Part shown: positions 11,221-24,160 of the stretch, in pieces
Position numbering within the stretch: position 1 is the stretch's first letter
How the letters are laid out: every line of letters starts with the position of its first letter
NCBI GenBank assembly: GCA_020746105.1
Contig: CM036630.1
Span: forward strand, 9,591,840 to 9,655,839
Length of the DNA: 64,000 nucleotides
Direction of reading: 5' to 3'
Source of the DNA: Trogon surrucura
Lineage: Eukaryota > Chordata > Aves > Trogoniformes > Trogonidae
Position numbers and translations under genes: made by a program
Notes under the pieces: model-generated
Told to the model about the DNA's origin: nothing
What the model saw: only the letters and a program-made list of their open reading frames with translations
Database searches by the model: none

Positions 11221-11380
11221 AGGACTCTGTTTATACCTCGCCAGTAAACGCCGGAGTTTGAAACCTTGTCACTAATTGAGTGCTAACACTTCAGGTGCTA
11301 TAGATTTGTTAAGAGCCAGTAGTCCAGAAATAGCCTATTAGGGTTTCCTTGGGAGATCTTGTGCCAATCTCCTGGTTCCC
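11221..11380. promoter_or_regulatory. candidate element with clustered NKX-type sites
   Basis: About 3.6 kb upstream of the NKX2-5 start, a 13-base near-palindrome CACTAATTGAGTG (11,270-11,282) contains TTGAGTG. It is followed at 11,287-11,293 by CACTTCA, which reads TGAAGTG on the other strand. Both fit the NK2-class binding pattern TNNAGTG. The surrounding 150 bases are balanced in composition within a GC-rich area. Autoregulation by NKX2-5 would be a natural role, but only the motifs are seen here. Confidence 0.3.
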
Positions 11381-14300
11381 ATCGTGGGCGGTGGGAGCCG
11401 CTGAAACCTCAGGATTTTTGCGGGTCCATGAGGGCTTCCCAAGGTCTTTTGGCTAGTTACTTCTTGCAAACAATTGGAAAGGGATGCTACAAAACGGCGA
11501 GCCCTGGTTGAATAAATCGTTCTAGCATGATAGCTGGTCTGCTGTGTCCGCCGTGGCGGGGTCCCACCGAGGGACCCGGGGGACTCTGGGGGGGCTACAC
11601 TGCCCGGCTGCGGGAAGCGACTGGGGCCGGTTAAGGATTTGCTTTCACCCCTGTGAATTTCTGCAGAGGAAAACGCCTTTGGAGCTGTCCAGGCTCTCCG
11701 CTCTGTTACAGCTAAACCCTTCTAATTTTCTTGCTACTTTAAAAAAAAATTTATTTCCCCCTTTTTATTTTTTTATTTTTAGCTTTCCCCGCGGTCCTTT
11801 CAAACCCTAACAAAGCCCACAGCCACCCAGCGCCCGGGTTGCTAGCAGGGAGAGCAGCCTTGCTCCGCGGCCCCGGCTTCGGGCATTGCGTAAGAAAAAG
11901 AGAGTTTTGACCTTGGTAGGGGCGGGGGGGGCTCCTCCGGGACAGCCCCGCATATCCTGCAGCGGGACAGGTGCGAGACCCCGGGGCTCCTGCCCCCCGC
12001 TGCCGGATCCTCTCCCCGAGGAGAGGAGCATCGGGCCCTTTCCCTCCGTGGAAACCGGCTGGAGAGCGCTGGTGCAGCCCGGCGGGCTGCTGCCTGGGCA
12101 CCGCATGAGAACGCAGCAGCCAGAAAGCGACAAAGATTTTTTTCTTCTTTATTTCAGGACAATTTATGCAAATCCCGAGGAAAAAGAAAAAAAAAAAAAA
12201 GAAAACCGACAAAAAACCTAAGCAAACAAACAAACAAAACCCCACCAAAACCCGCCTTGTCCCGCGTTGTGTCGGTTTTGGTATCCCCAGCTCCCGCCTG
12301 CGGCGCAGGCCGCGGGGGGCGCGCCCGGGAGATGGTTCTATCGCTGCTTCTCGCCTCCGTCCGTCACTCGGGCGCGGTGACCTGGGCACGGGGATTTGGA
12401 TAGCAAATGCCATCGTGGATTTTCCCCTTCTGCCCTGGGCTCTGTGCCTGGAATCTGACAATTAAGCTGGCTCTTGCACCTCCGGCGCTGGAGGTGGTTC
12501 TTTTCCCCTCCCCTCCTTCCCTAGCTGAAGCGAAAGCTGGGAGCCGGTCAGATAAATCAAAAGCTTTAATGTTACCCTGCCTGTAACTTTTTGTGCCTGT
12601 AACTGTGCTGGGATCGCTGGGGAAGAGAGGGCGATCTGGGATTTCGTCGTCCTTCCCACTGCCCCTCTCCCAGCAGCCGGGCGTTACTTCGGTTATTACC
12701 GCTGGCTCCGGGACCCGCCGTTTTCCTGCTCTCGAGGAAAAGCTTTTTAACGCGGCCGGTTAATTACAAATGCGCTTGTTCGTTACATTTTCCAACGGGA
12801 ACACGCACAGGGAAGAAGCGATACGATTATTTTAGGGACGGGAAACTGAAAGGACCGAAGAGACTTTCACGTCTAGTAAATTGAACAACGGTTTGATACA
12901 CGCGTCCAGTAACCAGGACGCACCGGTGTGTAGTGATGGTCAAGAAAATTGTTTTAGAAACGAAATACCTTTCAGGCACTACGAGGCGTGGGCTGTTTCG
13001 AAGGACAAAGCTCTAAATGCGGCGGGGCTGCCCTGCCCTCTCCCTCGGAGCTTTTGCCCGATCTCCTTCCCCTGGGCGGAAAAGTTCCCCCCGGCTCCTT
13101 CCCGGTGGGAAAGGGAGCAGCACTTGGCCGGGAAGCCTAAAACCGCTGCAGGGATTTCAGGGTGTTTGCAACTTGTCTGTCCGCACGATGTTTTCCAGAG
13201 GAGATAAAGGTCTGACTTGTCGGATACTTCCTGCCGGCCGTGCAAATCCGATCCGTCTTGCGATGTCACTGTGCGCACTTTGCGCTCCCCGGGAGCCCGG
13301 GGCGGGGGGGGGACACAGAGCCGAGGCAGCGGGGCCCTGCTCTCACCCTCCCATCACCGTCCCCTCCTCCCTGGAGCCGGGTCTGTCCTTGGCCGCGTAG
13401 GGCGCAGAAGGGGAGCGCAGCCTTGAGACACAGGTCGGAGGGAGCCGCGTTTAACGCGACGCAGTGTTTGGGCTTTATTTGTCTTAAAAGCGATGACCCG
13501 CCGGAGATGAGGGACCGGCAGCGTCCGCAGCCACCGCCCGGGGCTCCTTTCAGCAGGACCCAGCGCAGACCCTCTGGGAAAGCCCCTTCCCGGGGGGATC
13601 AGCTCCGCCGAGGCCAGTGGGAGGACGAACCCGAGCGAGTAGAGTTGCAGAGCCCTGACCCCCACCTCTGCTTCAGCGAGGGCCCAGCCTGTGACCCACA
13701 ACCGGAGAGGCATGAAATCGGCTGCCCCAAGGGCAAGCCGCGGGGGAATGGGGGCGGGGGAGGGCTGTCCCTGTCCCCGTCGAGCTGTCCCCTGCGTTCC
13801 CGCTCCCGCGGGGCCTTTGCGGGGTGGGGGCCTCTGCCTTTCCTCCTTGTCCCCCTGCACGGGGAAGGCGGCTTCCCGAGGTGGCCCCGGTTCTTTTAAG
13901 GCACTTGGCAGGAGGGGCACAGATGGGACGGGTGTCACCCCTGCCTTTCAAAGTCCCCCACCTGCCCTCAGGGTGGCTGGCGGGAGTGCCGGCCGCCTTC
14001 CAGGTCATAACAAATAATTTAAAAAACCCAACCAAACGAAACCAACCCTAAAATCTCAAACAGCAAAAACGCCCAAATTCAACCAAAAACGTTAAATAAA
14101 CCAACAAAAAGGAAAATATCCGCCGCTATCCCGAAATGCTCGGCCCCGCTTTCATTTTTGCCCCGAGACGTGCGGGTTTGCCGGAGCCGGTTCCTCCTTT
14201 TCCCACCCTTCGTTTTGCAAACGGAGGCGCCGGGAAAACGGGCTCCGCGCAGCCGGGGGAGGGGGGGCGCGAGGGGCTGGGGCGCTGCCCGCCCCCGCAG

Positions 14301-14560
14301 GGCTCCCGGGCGGTTCCTCCCCGGGAGCAGGACCGGGCCTCGGACTCTTTCTTCTTTTTCTCGAAGCAGGGGAATTAGCCGTTGCTCGTGTTTGTTTTGT
14401 GATTTATATATATTTTTTTTTTCTTTGTGGCGCTCTGACGGGGAATGGATCGGTTTCTCCCAAAGGCCCCGTTTTTTGTATCCTCTTCCTAAAACTAAAA
14501 CTCCGAGTGCTTCCGCGACTTGTTTTGCAGAGAGAAAAACGGCTGGGAAAAAAAGAAAAA
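11381..14560. other. GC-rich islands upstream of NKX2-5, no gene
   Basis: Two GC-rich blocks (about 11,800-12,400 and 13,000-14,350) are separated by mixed DNA. There is an A-rich tract at 12,180-12,245 and a CAAA-type tract at 14,020-14,110. The longest open frames (11,751-12,461 minus, 13,240-13,899 plus, 13,354-13,938 minus) overlap other frames, have proline/arginine/glycine-rich composition and resemble no known protein. I regard them as chance. Confidence 0.5.
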
Positions 14561-14960
14561 ATCCGCGCAAAATTAAAATGTCAGAGAAACAGAAACTGGC
14601 AAATATAGGCGCCGGAAAGTGTTTTCATAAGCCTCATGAATGTACAATTCATCGAACGTAAAACACCATATATTTCAAGTGTGTGTCAAGAAGAAAATGA
14701 TGGAAAGAAACGAAAATTCGAACATCTTGTAAAATGTCTAGATTTTTACTTTTTTTTTTTTTTTTCTGGGTAAAATTTAAAACATTTCCAAGTTTTGGAT
14801 ATCTTCGCAAGTTGCTTTTAAATTTCAAAATAAGGTCACATAAATAAAGTAGATCACATTTTTCCCCCTCAATTTCTGCATTAATTATCAACCTGGTTTT
14901 CAGCGTAAAGCGAAAGGCACCATTTGAACGACAGCTTGTAATTTTTTGCATTTTTTTTCT
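14561..14960. promoter_or_regulatory. candidate AT-rich element with NKX and CArG-like sites
   Basis: An abrupt change to AT-rich unique sequence after a GC-rich island. CAAATATAGG at 14,600-14,609 is one base off an SRF CArG box. TCAAGTG at 14,675-14,681 is a perfect NK2-class site. The block lies about 7 kb upstream of the NKX2-5 start. Factor assignment is inference from motifs alone. Confidence 0.22.
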
Positions 14961-17900
14961 TGGAGCCCCAAGAAAAAGGAAAAAGAGGAAAGCGAGGAAA
15001 GGAAGGAGGGTTCCCCGCGGTGCCTCGGTGCCTGCCTTCCTCTCTTGCAGGTCTGCGGGGTTTGCCGTCCGTTCCCAAGCCCAGACACCGCCCGCCTTTT
15101 CTATTTGCTAATTAAAGAACAAAAAAAATCCAAGTGAAATGCGTGAAACCTTAAACGCCCTGTTATGTCGCGGATGAGGTTTATTTCTCATAGAAATCGG
15201 AGGGATTTGGGTTTGGCTGTTGGCATTTTCTTGCGGTTTCGCACGTTTTTCTGCCGGGCGGTCCTCGGGGCTTACTTTTGGTTTTTAATTGCACCGTATC
15301 TTTCGCCCTTGAAAGCTAAAATCAGTGAGAGGAGCCGGCGGGGGACGGGGTCGCGCTGCTTTTGGCAAGAAGAGATCCGTGGGGAGGAATGACCCCCAAG
15401 GAAGCGCCCGGGAGGCGGGGGAGCCCCGCGGCGGCCCGAGGGAAGGGGCTGGCCTCATCCCGGCGCCCTGCAGCCCCTCGGGATGCTTGGCCCGGGACAG
15501 GGGACAGCAAGCCCAGGGCTGTCCGTCTCCACAGCTCCGTAGCTCCGGAGTTGGAGGTTCAGGGGCTGCACATCGCCGGGGCAGCACCTGCTGCAGCTGA
15601 AGTGACAAGGGAACGCTCGGGGGTGTGTGGGGTGTGTGTGAGCTGGAGAAACATCACTTGGGCCCATCTTTCAGGCTCTGTCTCCTCAGCAATCTGGGGC
15701 AGTGATTTGGGAAAAAAAAAATCCCCAGGGAAGCAGTGCAGGTTTTCAGGTCAGCTTCGTATTGAATGTTAGACCCAGAGTCAGAAAAAGATCCCTTCCT
15801 CTTATTTCAGTTGTTTTTTGACCCTGGCCCGTTGCAGTTTTAATATGCAGCCCTGATCAGAGCTCAAGAGGATATTTCCTCCTCCAGTGTTTCTCTGGGC
15901 AAAGAGGCACCAACAGATTTTTTTCCATAATGATGAAAACATCTGGCTGTCTCTGAGCTGTCAGGCTCTGCATTGCTTCTTCCCAGATGTCTTCTCCGCT
16001 GCAACCCTCTGCCTGCCCCAGCGCAGCCTCTCTGTGCCTGGGGCACTCGCCTGGGCGATGCACTCCTGACCTCCAGCTCTAGCAGTGTCTGCACAGGAAC
16101 CTCCAGGATCCTCCACTGTGGTTCCTTGGGTTTGGAAATGCATTTTAGACACAGCCAGACTGGGGAGGCGCAAATGTCTATCCTGAAGTATTTTCTGAGG
16201 ATTTTTCCCTTCGCTGTGTCCAGCAAAAGTTGTTTTCCCTACTACCCTCATAGGTGTAGTTCAGAATTAGCTGCCCTATGGCTTCCAGCCCTCTTGTTTG
16301 GCAAAAGGAGAGGGGTACATCTGTGCTTTCAGCCAGGGCCCTATCTTCACAGCTCATACTGTCAAAACAAGCTTTGGTAAAAATGTGCCCTTGGTTCTGT
16401 GCATATTTGGGCTGGATTACACATTATGCGTTCACTTTTAAGAAAAGTAAGAAGCCAATAAACCTCTCAAAGGGAAGTATGGAAATATGCAAGCACTGAT
16501 TCAGTAAGACTGTAAAGTGCTGGCCAAATTTTAAATATCTGAATTACAAGGACCACTTGTGCTTGAAGTATAGTAACAGAACTGAGGCCCAAACTAGAAA
16601 CTCAGTTACACATTGTGGTTTAAAAGAAAAAAGTCCTGAAACTGAACCACTCCTGGAAAGTGAACAAGGGTACATCCAAGTGGAATGACTGAAAAAATAC
16701 TTTCTTAGTCCACAAGAAAACACTCTGAAAGATGCATTTGGCTCGAAGCAGTCAGAGCAGCTTGAGCTCTGTCTAGGGTAACTCTTAGAATTTCAGTATT
16801 TAAAAAGGAAAAGGGGGATGTCTTATGTTTAAAAATATGACTTTACTTAGTCCCAGAGAAGAATAAACAAAGCATAGGCAAAACCCTAAATGCCTCTAAA
16901 GAAAAAAAAACTGTTTAACCACAATTCTAAACTATCCTTTTCCTTCTCTCTCCCCACTTTTTAAAAAATGAACAAATAACAGCCAAGCTCAAACCCATTG
17001 TGTCATATTCCAGCCTCTCTAGCTTTGCTCTCATTGATGCCAAAGTTCATAAAATAACAATAATATTTACAAAATATGAACCTGATCCAGCAGTTCACAT
17101 TCAGGCAGCGCTCTGCAGTTAGGGTGATGGAAGCTGTGGCAAAATGGAGCAGAAAAAGACCATGTATCTCCTGCCTTGGGAACTTAACTGACATCAACTT
17201 AACTGAAATTTCTGCTAGTCTGGTCCTTGGCTGCGTTGGTGCTGAGACTTTAGGCGTTGCACAGGAGGAGGCAATGGATTTGTTGCTACTGGTGTAATTG
17301 CCTGAAGGAGATATAATGGAAATAGAGTAGATCTGTTTGCTTAGTTGGCTTTCTCTTCTGTTCTCATTCTCACCAAATTTATTCTGAATGACTTCATAGT
17401 GTTAGTTGAGTTAAAGTTCCATTAGGATGAAATGTCCTGCAATACAGATTTCTACTCTGTGTTTTGATATGAGTAAATAATGTTGGCTGTGTGTACTTTT
17501 TAATGATAAGCTCTAGCAGCCTTGCAGTAAATTTGTGTTTCAAAAAACTTGTATGGCTGGAGTCACTCTGAACTACTGTTCATATGTATCGCACAGGAGC
17601 AGAAATGATGCAAAAGGGACGTTATGGGAGCTGCAAAGTCAGACGCTCAGCACTCAGGATGTGATTCTCTCTACATTCCTCCTTGTGGTTTTGTTTTATT
17701 TCAGCTTTACTTTTTTTCCTAAAGCTTCTGTCTCACAAAGTGCACAGGATGCAAGCATTCAACAGTGCAACAAGCAGCCATTCAATATTTAGTTTCTTCC
17801 TTCCTTGTTGAACTCCAGTCCTTGTTCCACAGCAAGCTGCTAAACCACAGAGATGGAGATTTTCAGTTCCTCTTTTGTTTCCCTGATGTCCGGGTGCTTT

Positions 17901-20900
17901 GAAGGTAGGAGTAGTTCTGCCTTTACCTATCCCATATGTGAGGAGGAAATAATCCAGGAACTTTACCCCTACTGCTTAAAGAATTTAAAAGTGCAGAGTT
18001 TGAGGTTAAAGGCATCCATTGATTTGGTGAGGTAGCTGCACTATAACTTCAAAGTATTTTTCATATTAAAAGATGCTACAGTCTTCCAAGCATGTAGAAA
18101 GCACAGAGAAACTGCTATTTAGCAGAATGTGTAACTTGGCTATATTCAGAGCGATTCTCACATGGGTGAAAACCTGTTTCTAGTACAAAGACAAGGCCAA
18201 ATGTCTTCCTAAAAGCAGAGATGTGCTACAGTTTCTCAAAGCGAAGATCCCCACAATATTTTGTGATGCATTCTTTTCCAACGTTGCTCTCCCCTTAGGT
18301 TTACCAGAAAGTGGGCAGGTACTGGTGTGGCTCAACTGCTAAAAAGCGCTCAGCAGATGAAAATAAAGGAAATACTGGGCGAGTCTCCAATCGAATGGGA
18401 GAGCCTGCTCCGTCCCACAGGGTTGTTGAGCTGCTGTCCCTCACTCTGTGGCCGAGTGCCATCTTGTGGGACCTGCAGCCCTGCCTGGGAGTCCCCAGGG
18501 CTGGCAGGGTTTGGGGGAGAGGGGGTGCCCAGGCTGTGGGTGGAGATAGTGAGCAGAAGGCTGGAGTGGCTGGTTGTCCTCAGGAGCTGAAGAGCACCAC
18601 GAGAGAATAATCAGGGACTTGAAATCAGAAAAAGCCCCAAGCAGAGCAAAATGTCCTGCCGCCTCCAAGAGCCGTGTAACTCTCATGTCTTTGTCTAACT
18701 AAGGGCAAATTTTATCTGTGGCCATTGAATAACAGGGATGATGCTGTCTCCAGCTGATGACCTTGGAAACCTTTTGTGCATGAAGAAGCAACAGGCAAAA
18801 AAATGCACTTACTTTAGGTAAGTGCCCTGAACTGGTGGTTTACAAATTGTCTTCCCGCTCAGGCAGACCCTTTTTTTTTGAGTGAGAAAATCTACTACAG
18901 ACAGGTGCTGCTAGCATGTGCATCTGCCCAGTTTGCAGACACTAGGACCATTCTACAACTAGAAAAAAAAAGTGGAGCTCCTCACTTGCTTTCTTTTTGT
19001 TTACTTTCCATTTTGTAAAAGTTAAGTCTGTCTAATTACAGTTCTTCAAGTGAATAGTCCATTTGTACAAGCTTTTAGCATCTTGCCTGCTGCTTTTTAC
19101 AGGGAATATTATCTTAGTCTGCTTTGTATCAGCTCTGTCTGGTTTTGGACACCCCATCCCTGGAGTGGGTTTACTTATATCAGTCATGGTGGTATATTTT
19201 TCTGATGGGAAAGGCTGTCCTTAGGCTCAGAAGCCGTTACCTCATCAAGAAGGTGTTAGGTGGGCCTAGCTTTTGATCACTTTATTAACTCACACTTGAT
19301 GGGACTGCGGTGGCAATTGCATGACCAATACACCAACGCATCCTGTCAAACCCATCCTTCTCCCCTTTCTGCCATTGAAGTCTTGAGATAAGCAGTAGTG
19401 AGATGTCTGTCTGGTTGATGGAACCAGCAGTTTCTGGTCTAATCCACCCTGGGCTACAGCACAAGTGTCTACCAAGGATCACAGAGTAGTATGTTTTATA
19501 CAATACATGCTGGTGGATAAATTTAGAGTTGACAACTCCCTTCCACAGTTGGAGGACTCAAGGACAGTCCTATCAGGTGGCGACTGGCTGCGGTAGTATT
19601 TATAATCCATTTGCTGACTGGAATTAATATGAATCTGTCATCCCTCGCACCACTTGGGAAACCACGTAACTGAGGGCTGATGATGCCAATAGCTGTTGGT
19701 GATCTTTTTTGGCAATAGCTGAACATGTTGTTCCCAACTGATTTCAGAAAAGAAAGTTGTCACCAAGATAAAGTACTGTCTGGATCCTCTTTTCTCTGAG
19801 CTCCATAGACTTGGGGAAAATGGGACATTTAACATGGCTGTTAGATTGCAGTCTGGCTGTGGCCAAAGCAAAGCTGGTGGGTCTAAGGAGCTCACAGCTC
19901 TTTGTGGAGCAAATACAGATCTGCTTTCCTCTTTTAATGCATAGCTGCATCTTGTGCTCCTGCCTGATTTCAGCAGGTAATGTGCTCCATTATCTGCGTC
20001 TGTGTACATGGGACTGGGGTTTACCCTGTTTTAATCAGGTGAAATGCAACCTGGGCAGGTTTTCCAAGGAAAGGAGGTTCATTAGTTTCTCTTATTTGGC
20101 TTCTCCAACACACTGCTTTGGATTTAGTGGATCCAGAAGGTTAACAGTGATGTCAGAACAAAGCTAGTTAAAGAGCTGGTCTGAGTAGATGAGAAAAATG
20201 TTAGTGCTGGGTAGGATCCACAGAAAGCTGGGGGCTGTCTGGGGTCAGGATGTCAGAGGAAGGGCTGGTGAACTGGTCTCTATGGAGGGCACTAGTGCTT
20301 GGAGCATATTGCCGGTAGCCAGGTTTAGGAGGAGTCAGGGGAATAGGTACTGCTTTTTGGTTTCTTTTTGAGCATGTATACAACAGTCTAGGAAGTGATA
20401 GGACTGTGAAAGTCTTTAGAGGACTAAACTCTATCTGTGCCTGCCCTGCTGCTCTGTCAAAGCACTTTGAGGAGCCAGCTTTGGCACTGGTAAGCCTCTC
20501 ATGCCCATGTACCTGTATGTTCAAGTCTAGGATGCATCTAGATATGAGTAGGCCTGCTTATCTGAGAGCAAGACCTGCAGCACATCTTGCTCTGGATACT
20601 TAGCAACCCGAGGTTGGCTGCTCGCCATCTGACCTGGCCGCTTCTACACCTCCTGGCGAAGTGATGCAGTTCATGTGACAACAGGGACACCCACAGACAT
20701 GCGCTGACCAGCTCTTGCTGGGCTGGAGCTATTGCTTAGGAGAATCAAAAACTGTGTATCAGGGTTTCCTGACAAATATCATCCCTTGGCTTCACAGTTG
20801 GGTAACCCTGTGCTAACAGTTTTGATCCGACACCCCTGGTGCACATTCTCCTCTTATTTTGTCCTCCTTAGCTGTGCATATGGAAGGCTGCCTCAGGCTG

Positions 20901-23794
20901 TGCTGCAGAGCAAGTCCCAGCCTGATGAACCTACGGTGGGTGCTGAAGAATCCCTGATGAGATGTGATGTGACAGTAGAAGGGAAAGAGCAATTGCTGGG
21001 TAAAGCCACAGGGCATGCCATTAGATTACAGCCTGTCTGGCAGGGAGGCAAAACAAGCTGCTATTAATTTCAGAGTGGGGAGTAGCTTTTATTTACTATT
21101 TGGCAGGAGGCGGTCATGTCTGCAACCACAAGCAGCAGCAAGCATTTGAGAAGTGGTCAAAAAGCCAACTCAGTGCCTTGCTTCCTTAATGGCTGGGTTT
21201 AGGAGCCACTCACACCTACATTTGCAGGGATACAGGTGTACACGAATTTAGGTGGGTCTTGTGTGTGAGTGGAGATGTTTAAAACTTTAATGACTTCCCC
21301 AGAAGGAAAAATTGAAATCGGAGAGAAAGATTCACCGTGAAAATATACAACCTTTTGAAGGTGAGTCGGTCAGGAGACTGTCTACTTGTCCCACTTTGCC
21401 AGTGACATTAGCTAGTTAGAATAGACTGTCTGCCCCATATTTGAGAGCCGATGCTGCTGTTATCTCAACAGAGCTACTATATTCTCACAGCATAGGGCCC
21501 CTATGCTGGGAAACACATCCATCTGCTGGATGCAGCTTGCTCAGTTGGCTGCTAAAAAATACAAAAGCCCTGACAGACCTATGACTAACAGGAAGGTATG
21601 CATGGGGTAGGAGTCAGCTCACCACCTATCAAAAGCCATTGCAAAAAATCCTGCAGGGTTACTAAAAATGGCATGAGGCTTGCCTTTCTGTCACTGCAAG
21701 GAAAGCTTGGCTTATATTTTAAACCCTGGAATGGCTCTCAGAGTATCTAGTTCTGCTCCTTGGTCTTCTGCAGGCTTGGCCCAAGCTCTCTGCAGACAGC
21801 CCATCGAGGGGCCTGATCTAGGCAATAGGGCTGGTTGTCGGTGGCGTGGCTCTGGCAGCACTGGGGCGATGATCCCAATGCCTCTCCTGAATTTAGAGCC
21901 TTCCTAATTGTAGCTTCCTAATTGTTGTACTTTGCAACATTATTTTCAAGCTTCTTGGCTGCATAATAGAATATTTTTATTTTAGAGTGGCTTCTGAGGT
22001 GGTAATTTCCTAAAAGGAAAGATGAAGCATAGGTATAAGTTTCAGTGAAAATTGTGGACGGCTTTCTGGGCTGTTGGAACAGAAGGAACAGGATTTGATG
22101 ATTTAAAATTTTTTTCCTGAGGCATTCTACTTTAGTAGATCTAATAAATGGAAATAAAATCCAGGAGTGTTACAGCTGAAAAGAAATTTACAAAGCAATC
22201 AATTTCTCCTGGGTTTTGATGTTTGTTTTGCATTTCATTCTGTTTGCAAAGGCAAAGGGACTGCCTTTGTCTTTTCCTCTACTTAGACACAACTTCTTTC
22301 CATAGAAATAGTGTTTAGCCACGTTTTATCTCCAAGTAATAAAAGTCAAGATATTTTCAGTCCATTTATAATGGATTATATATTCTCAGATCAGGACAAT
22401 ACTCTAAAATCTTCTTCCCAAATTTTAGACTCAGGAATATGAGACGTTTAAGAAAAAAAGGTTTATTCAGTGATAGTTTGCTAGAGACTTCCCCCAGAAG
22501 TAACGGGAAGCTGGTGGCATTCCCCACTGCACTCCTGTCCTCTGCTTAATCCCCCAACTCTCAGCCTGGAGATCCCAGCTCCCCCTTCGTGCTGATGCTC
22601 TCTCCCAGCGTTGGCTGCACAGCTCTATGCGTGGTCCTGTGCCCCAGATGGACAGGGACAGATTTCAGAGTGTATGTCGGGACATTTGAAAAAAAAGATC
22701 AGAAACTTGGCTTGAAGTTTCCAAGCAAAGTCTTAGATTTCATTTCCGACTACTTTCTGCCCATAGATCGGGCGGAATTGGGACCAGACACTTACAGAGG
22801 CAGTACAGGTCACTAGATGAGACTTTTTTTTTTTTTCTGTCTATGTCTCTGAGGGCCTGTGTATGCAGTGATGGCTGAGTATATGCACTACACTCTAATT
22901 CTTAAAAGTTTCAGAAGTTGCTTCTAAAAGCAACACATGCTGATGCACAGGGAAAATTTTTCTTCCTTTAGGGATAGTCTACACTGTCTTCCTGAACTCC
23001 CACATCCTCGTGAAATGGAAGGTTTTGCCTCTAAGACCTCTTAGCTTCTTGCAGTTTGATTTTTTTTTTTTGAGAAAATTGACCATAATTGCGCCCACTA
23101 AAAGGAGGATATTGCATCCTATAGTTTCAAATGAAAATTCCTAGAAATTTCAAATGAAACTTCAGACGGGTTTGATGGGGTTAGTTTAGGGCAAGTAAAG
23201 TAACTGTGGATGATGTACAGAATTTACCACTTAGCCTGTCACTGCATGGAGAGAGATGCAGATCTTTCTGGTTTGACATATTGTACGCACATAGAGGAAA
23301 CTGCATTGTAACCCACAGCTTGCTTCACATTGGATCTTTTCAGTATCTGAATTTGACTTCAAGCCCACGTATGTTTCAGAAGAGAATTCTATTCTGCATC
23401 CCTAAATCACACGAACTGCTGGAAGTTGGCACAGATTTGTCCCCAAACACAAACCAGAGAAAAGGCTCCATTCCAGAAAATCTGTTGCCAGATGGTCATT
23501 TTGAGCAGAAGGAAAAGAAGAAAATGTTAAATACTGCTCTGCTTTGAAGAGTGGTTTCATAAGTGCAGCTTAATGTACAATAATGTTATTAGTTGTTCTT
23601 TCCATAGTGTCAAGAGGTGGATGTATATAATTTATCAATGTGTCTGTTCCCCGAAATGACTGGAAAGGACATATTTAAAGCCCTGGATTCTTAATTTTTT
23701 CTATACTGGATCTCCTTGTGTTCTTCTCTGCGTAAAACACATCACCATACTGTACCCCTGGCTGTTGACCAGTCCATGGATTCATCTTGGGTTT
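14961..23794. other. intergenic, no gene recognised
   Basis: GC-rich DNA to about 15,600, then ordinary mixed intergenic DNA. No exon, RNA gene or clear mobile element was recognised. Minor low-complexity runs (T or A of 8-12) are present, for example near 22,826 and 23,060. Open frames of 60-120 codons are scattered without codon structure or family resemblance. Confidence 0.5.
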
Positions 23795-24160
23795 TTTTTC
23801 AGATACTTATTTCTCCCAGTATTTTTCCTTGCATCGCAGTTAAGCAGACAGGTCTATAATTGCCTGGTTCCTCCCGTCCCCTGCTTCTGAAGAGAGATGC
23901 TACCTCTGCCCTTTGCCCGTCTGCTGGTATCTCACCTGTCCCTCACAAGTTCACTAATGGCCGAGATAACCGGCTCCCCGAGTACCCAAGGACAAAATTC
24001 CTCGGGGACAGCTGATTAGAAAATATCACTCTTATCTACATAATTTCCAGCTTGTTCTGTCCCCGCTCAAAATTGAGCTCTCGCCCTGTCCCTTCCATTA
24101 ATTGTGGCCACTGTTGATACTTTTGGTGAAGGGAAGAGCCAAAACGGGCGGCGAGGACTG
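23795..24160 (-). mobile_element. old CR1-clade LINE fragment, reverse transcriptase region
   Basis: On the minus strand a short peptide PGNYRPVC, followed by LTAMQGKIL, can be read across 23,800-23,860. This is the degenerate form of the CR1/L2-clade reverse transcriptase block normally reading GNYRPVSLTSVPGKI. The sequence on its 5' side (23,870-24,150 on plus) also follows the antisense layout of old CR1 copies, including the CTTTTGGTGAAG block. Stops and frame changes break it up. It is a decayed, truncated copy. Its exact ends are uncertain. Confidence 0.6.

Noticed and set aside
11751-12461. 236-codon minus-strand frame upstream of NKX2-5
   Set aside because: It includes translated homopolymers (runs of Phe and Lys) and arginine-rich stretches, and overlaps plus-strand frames. 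Treated as chance.
13240-13938. Long opposing frames (219 codons plus, 194 codons minus)
   Set aside because: Composition-driven frames in GC-rich DNA. Neither resembles a known protein.
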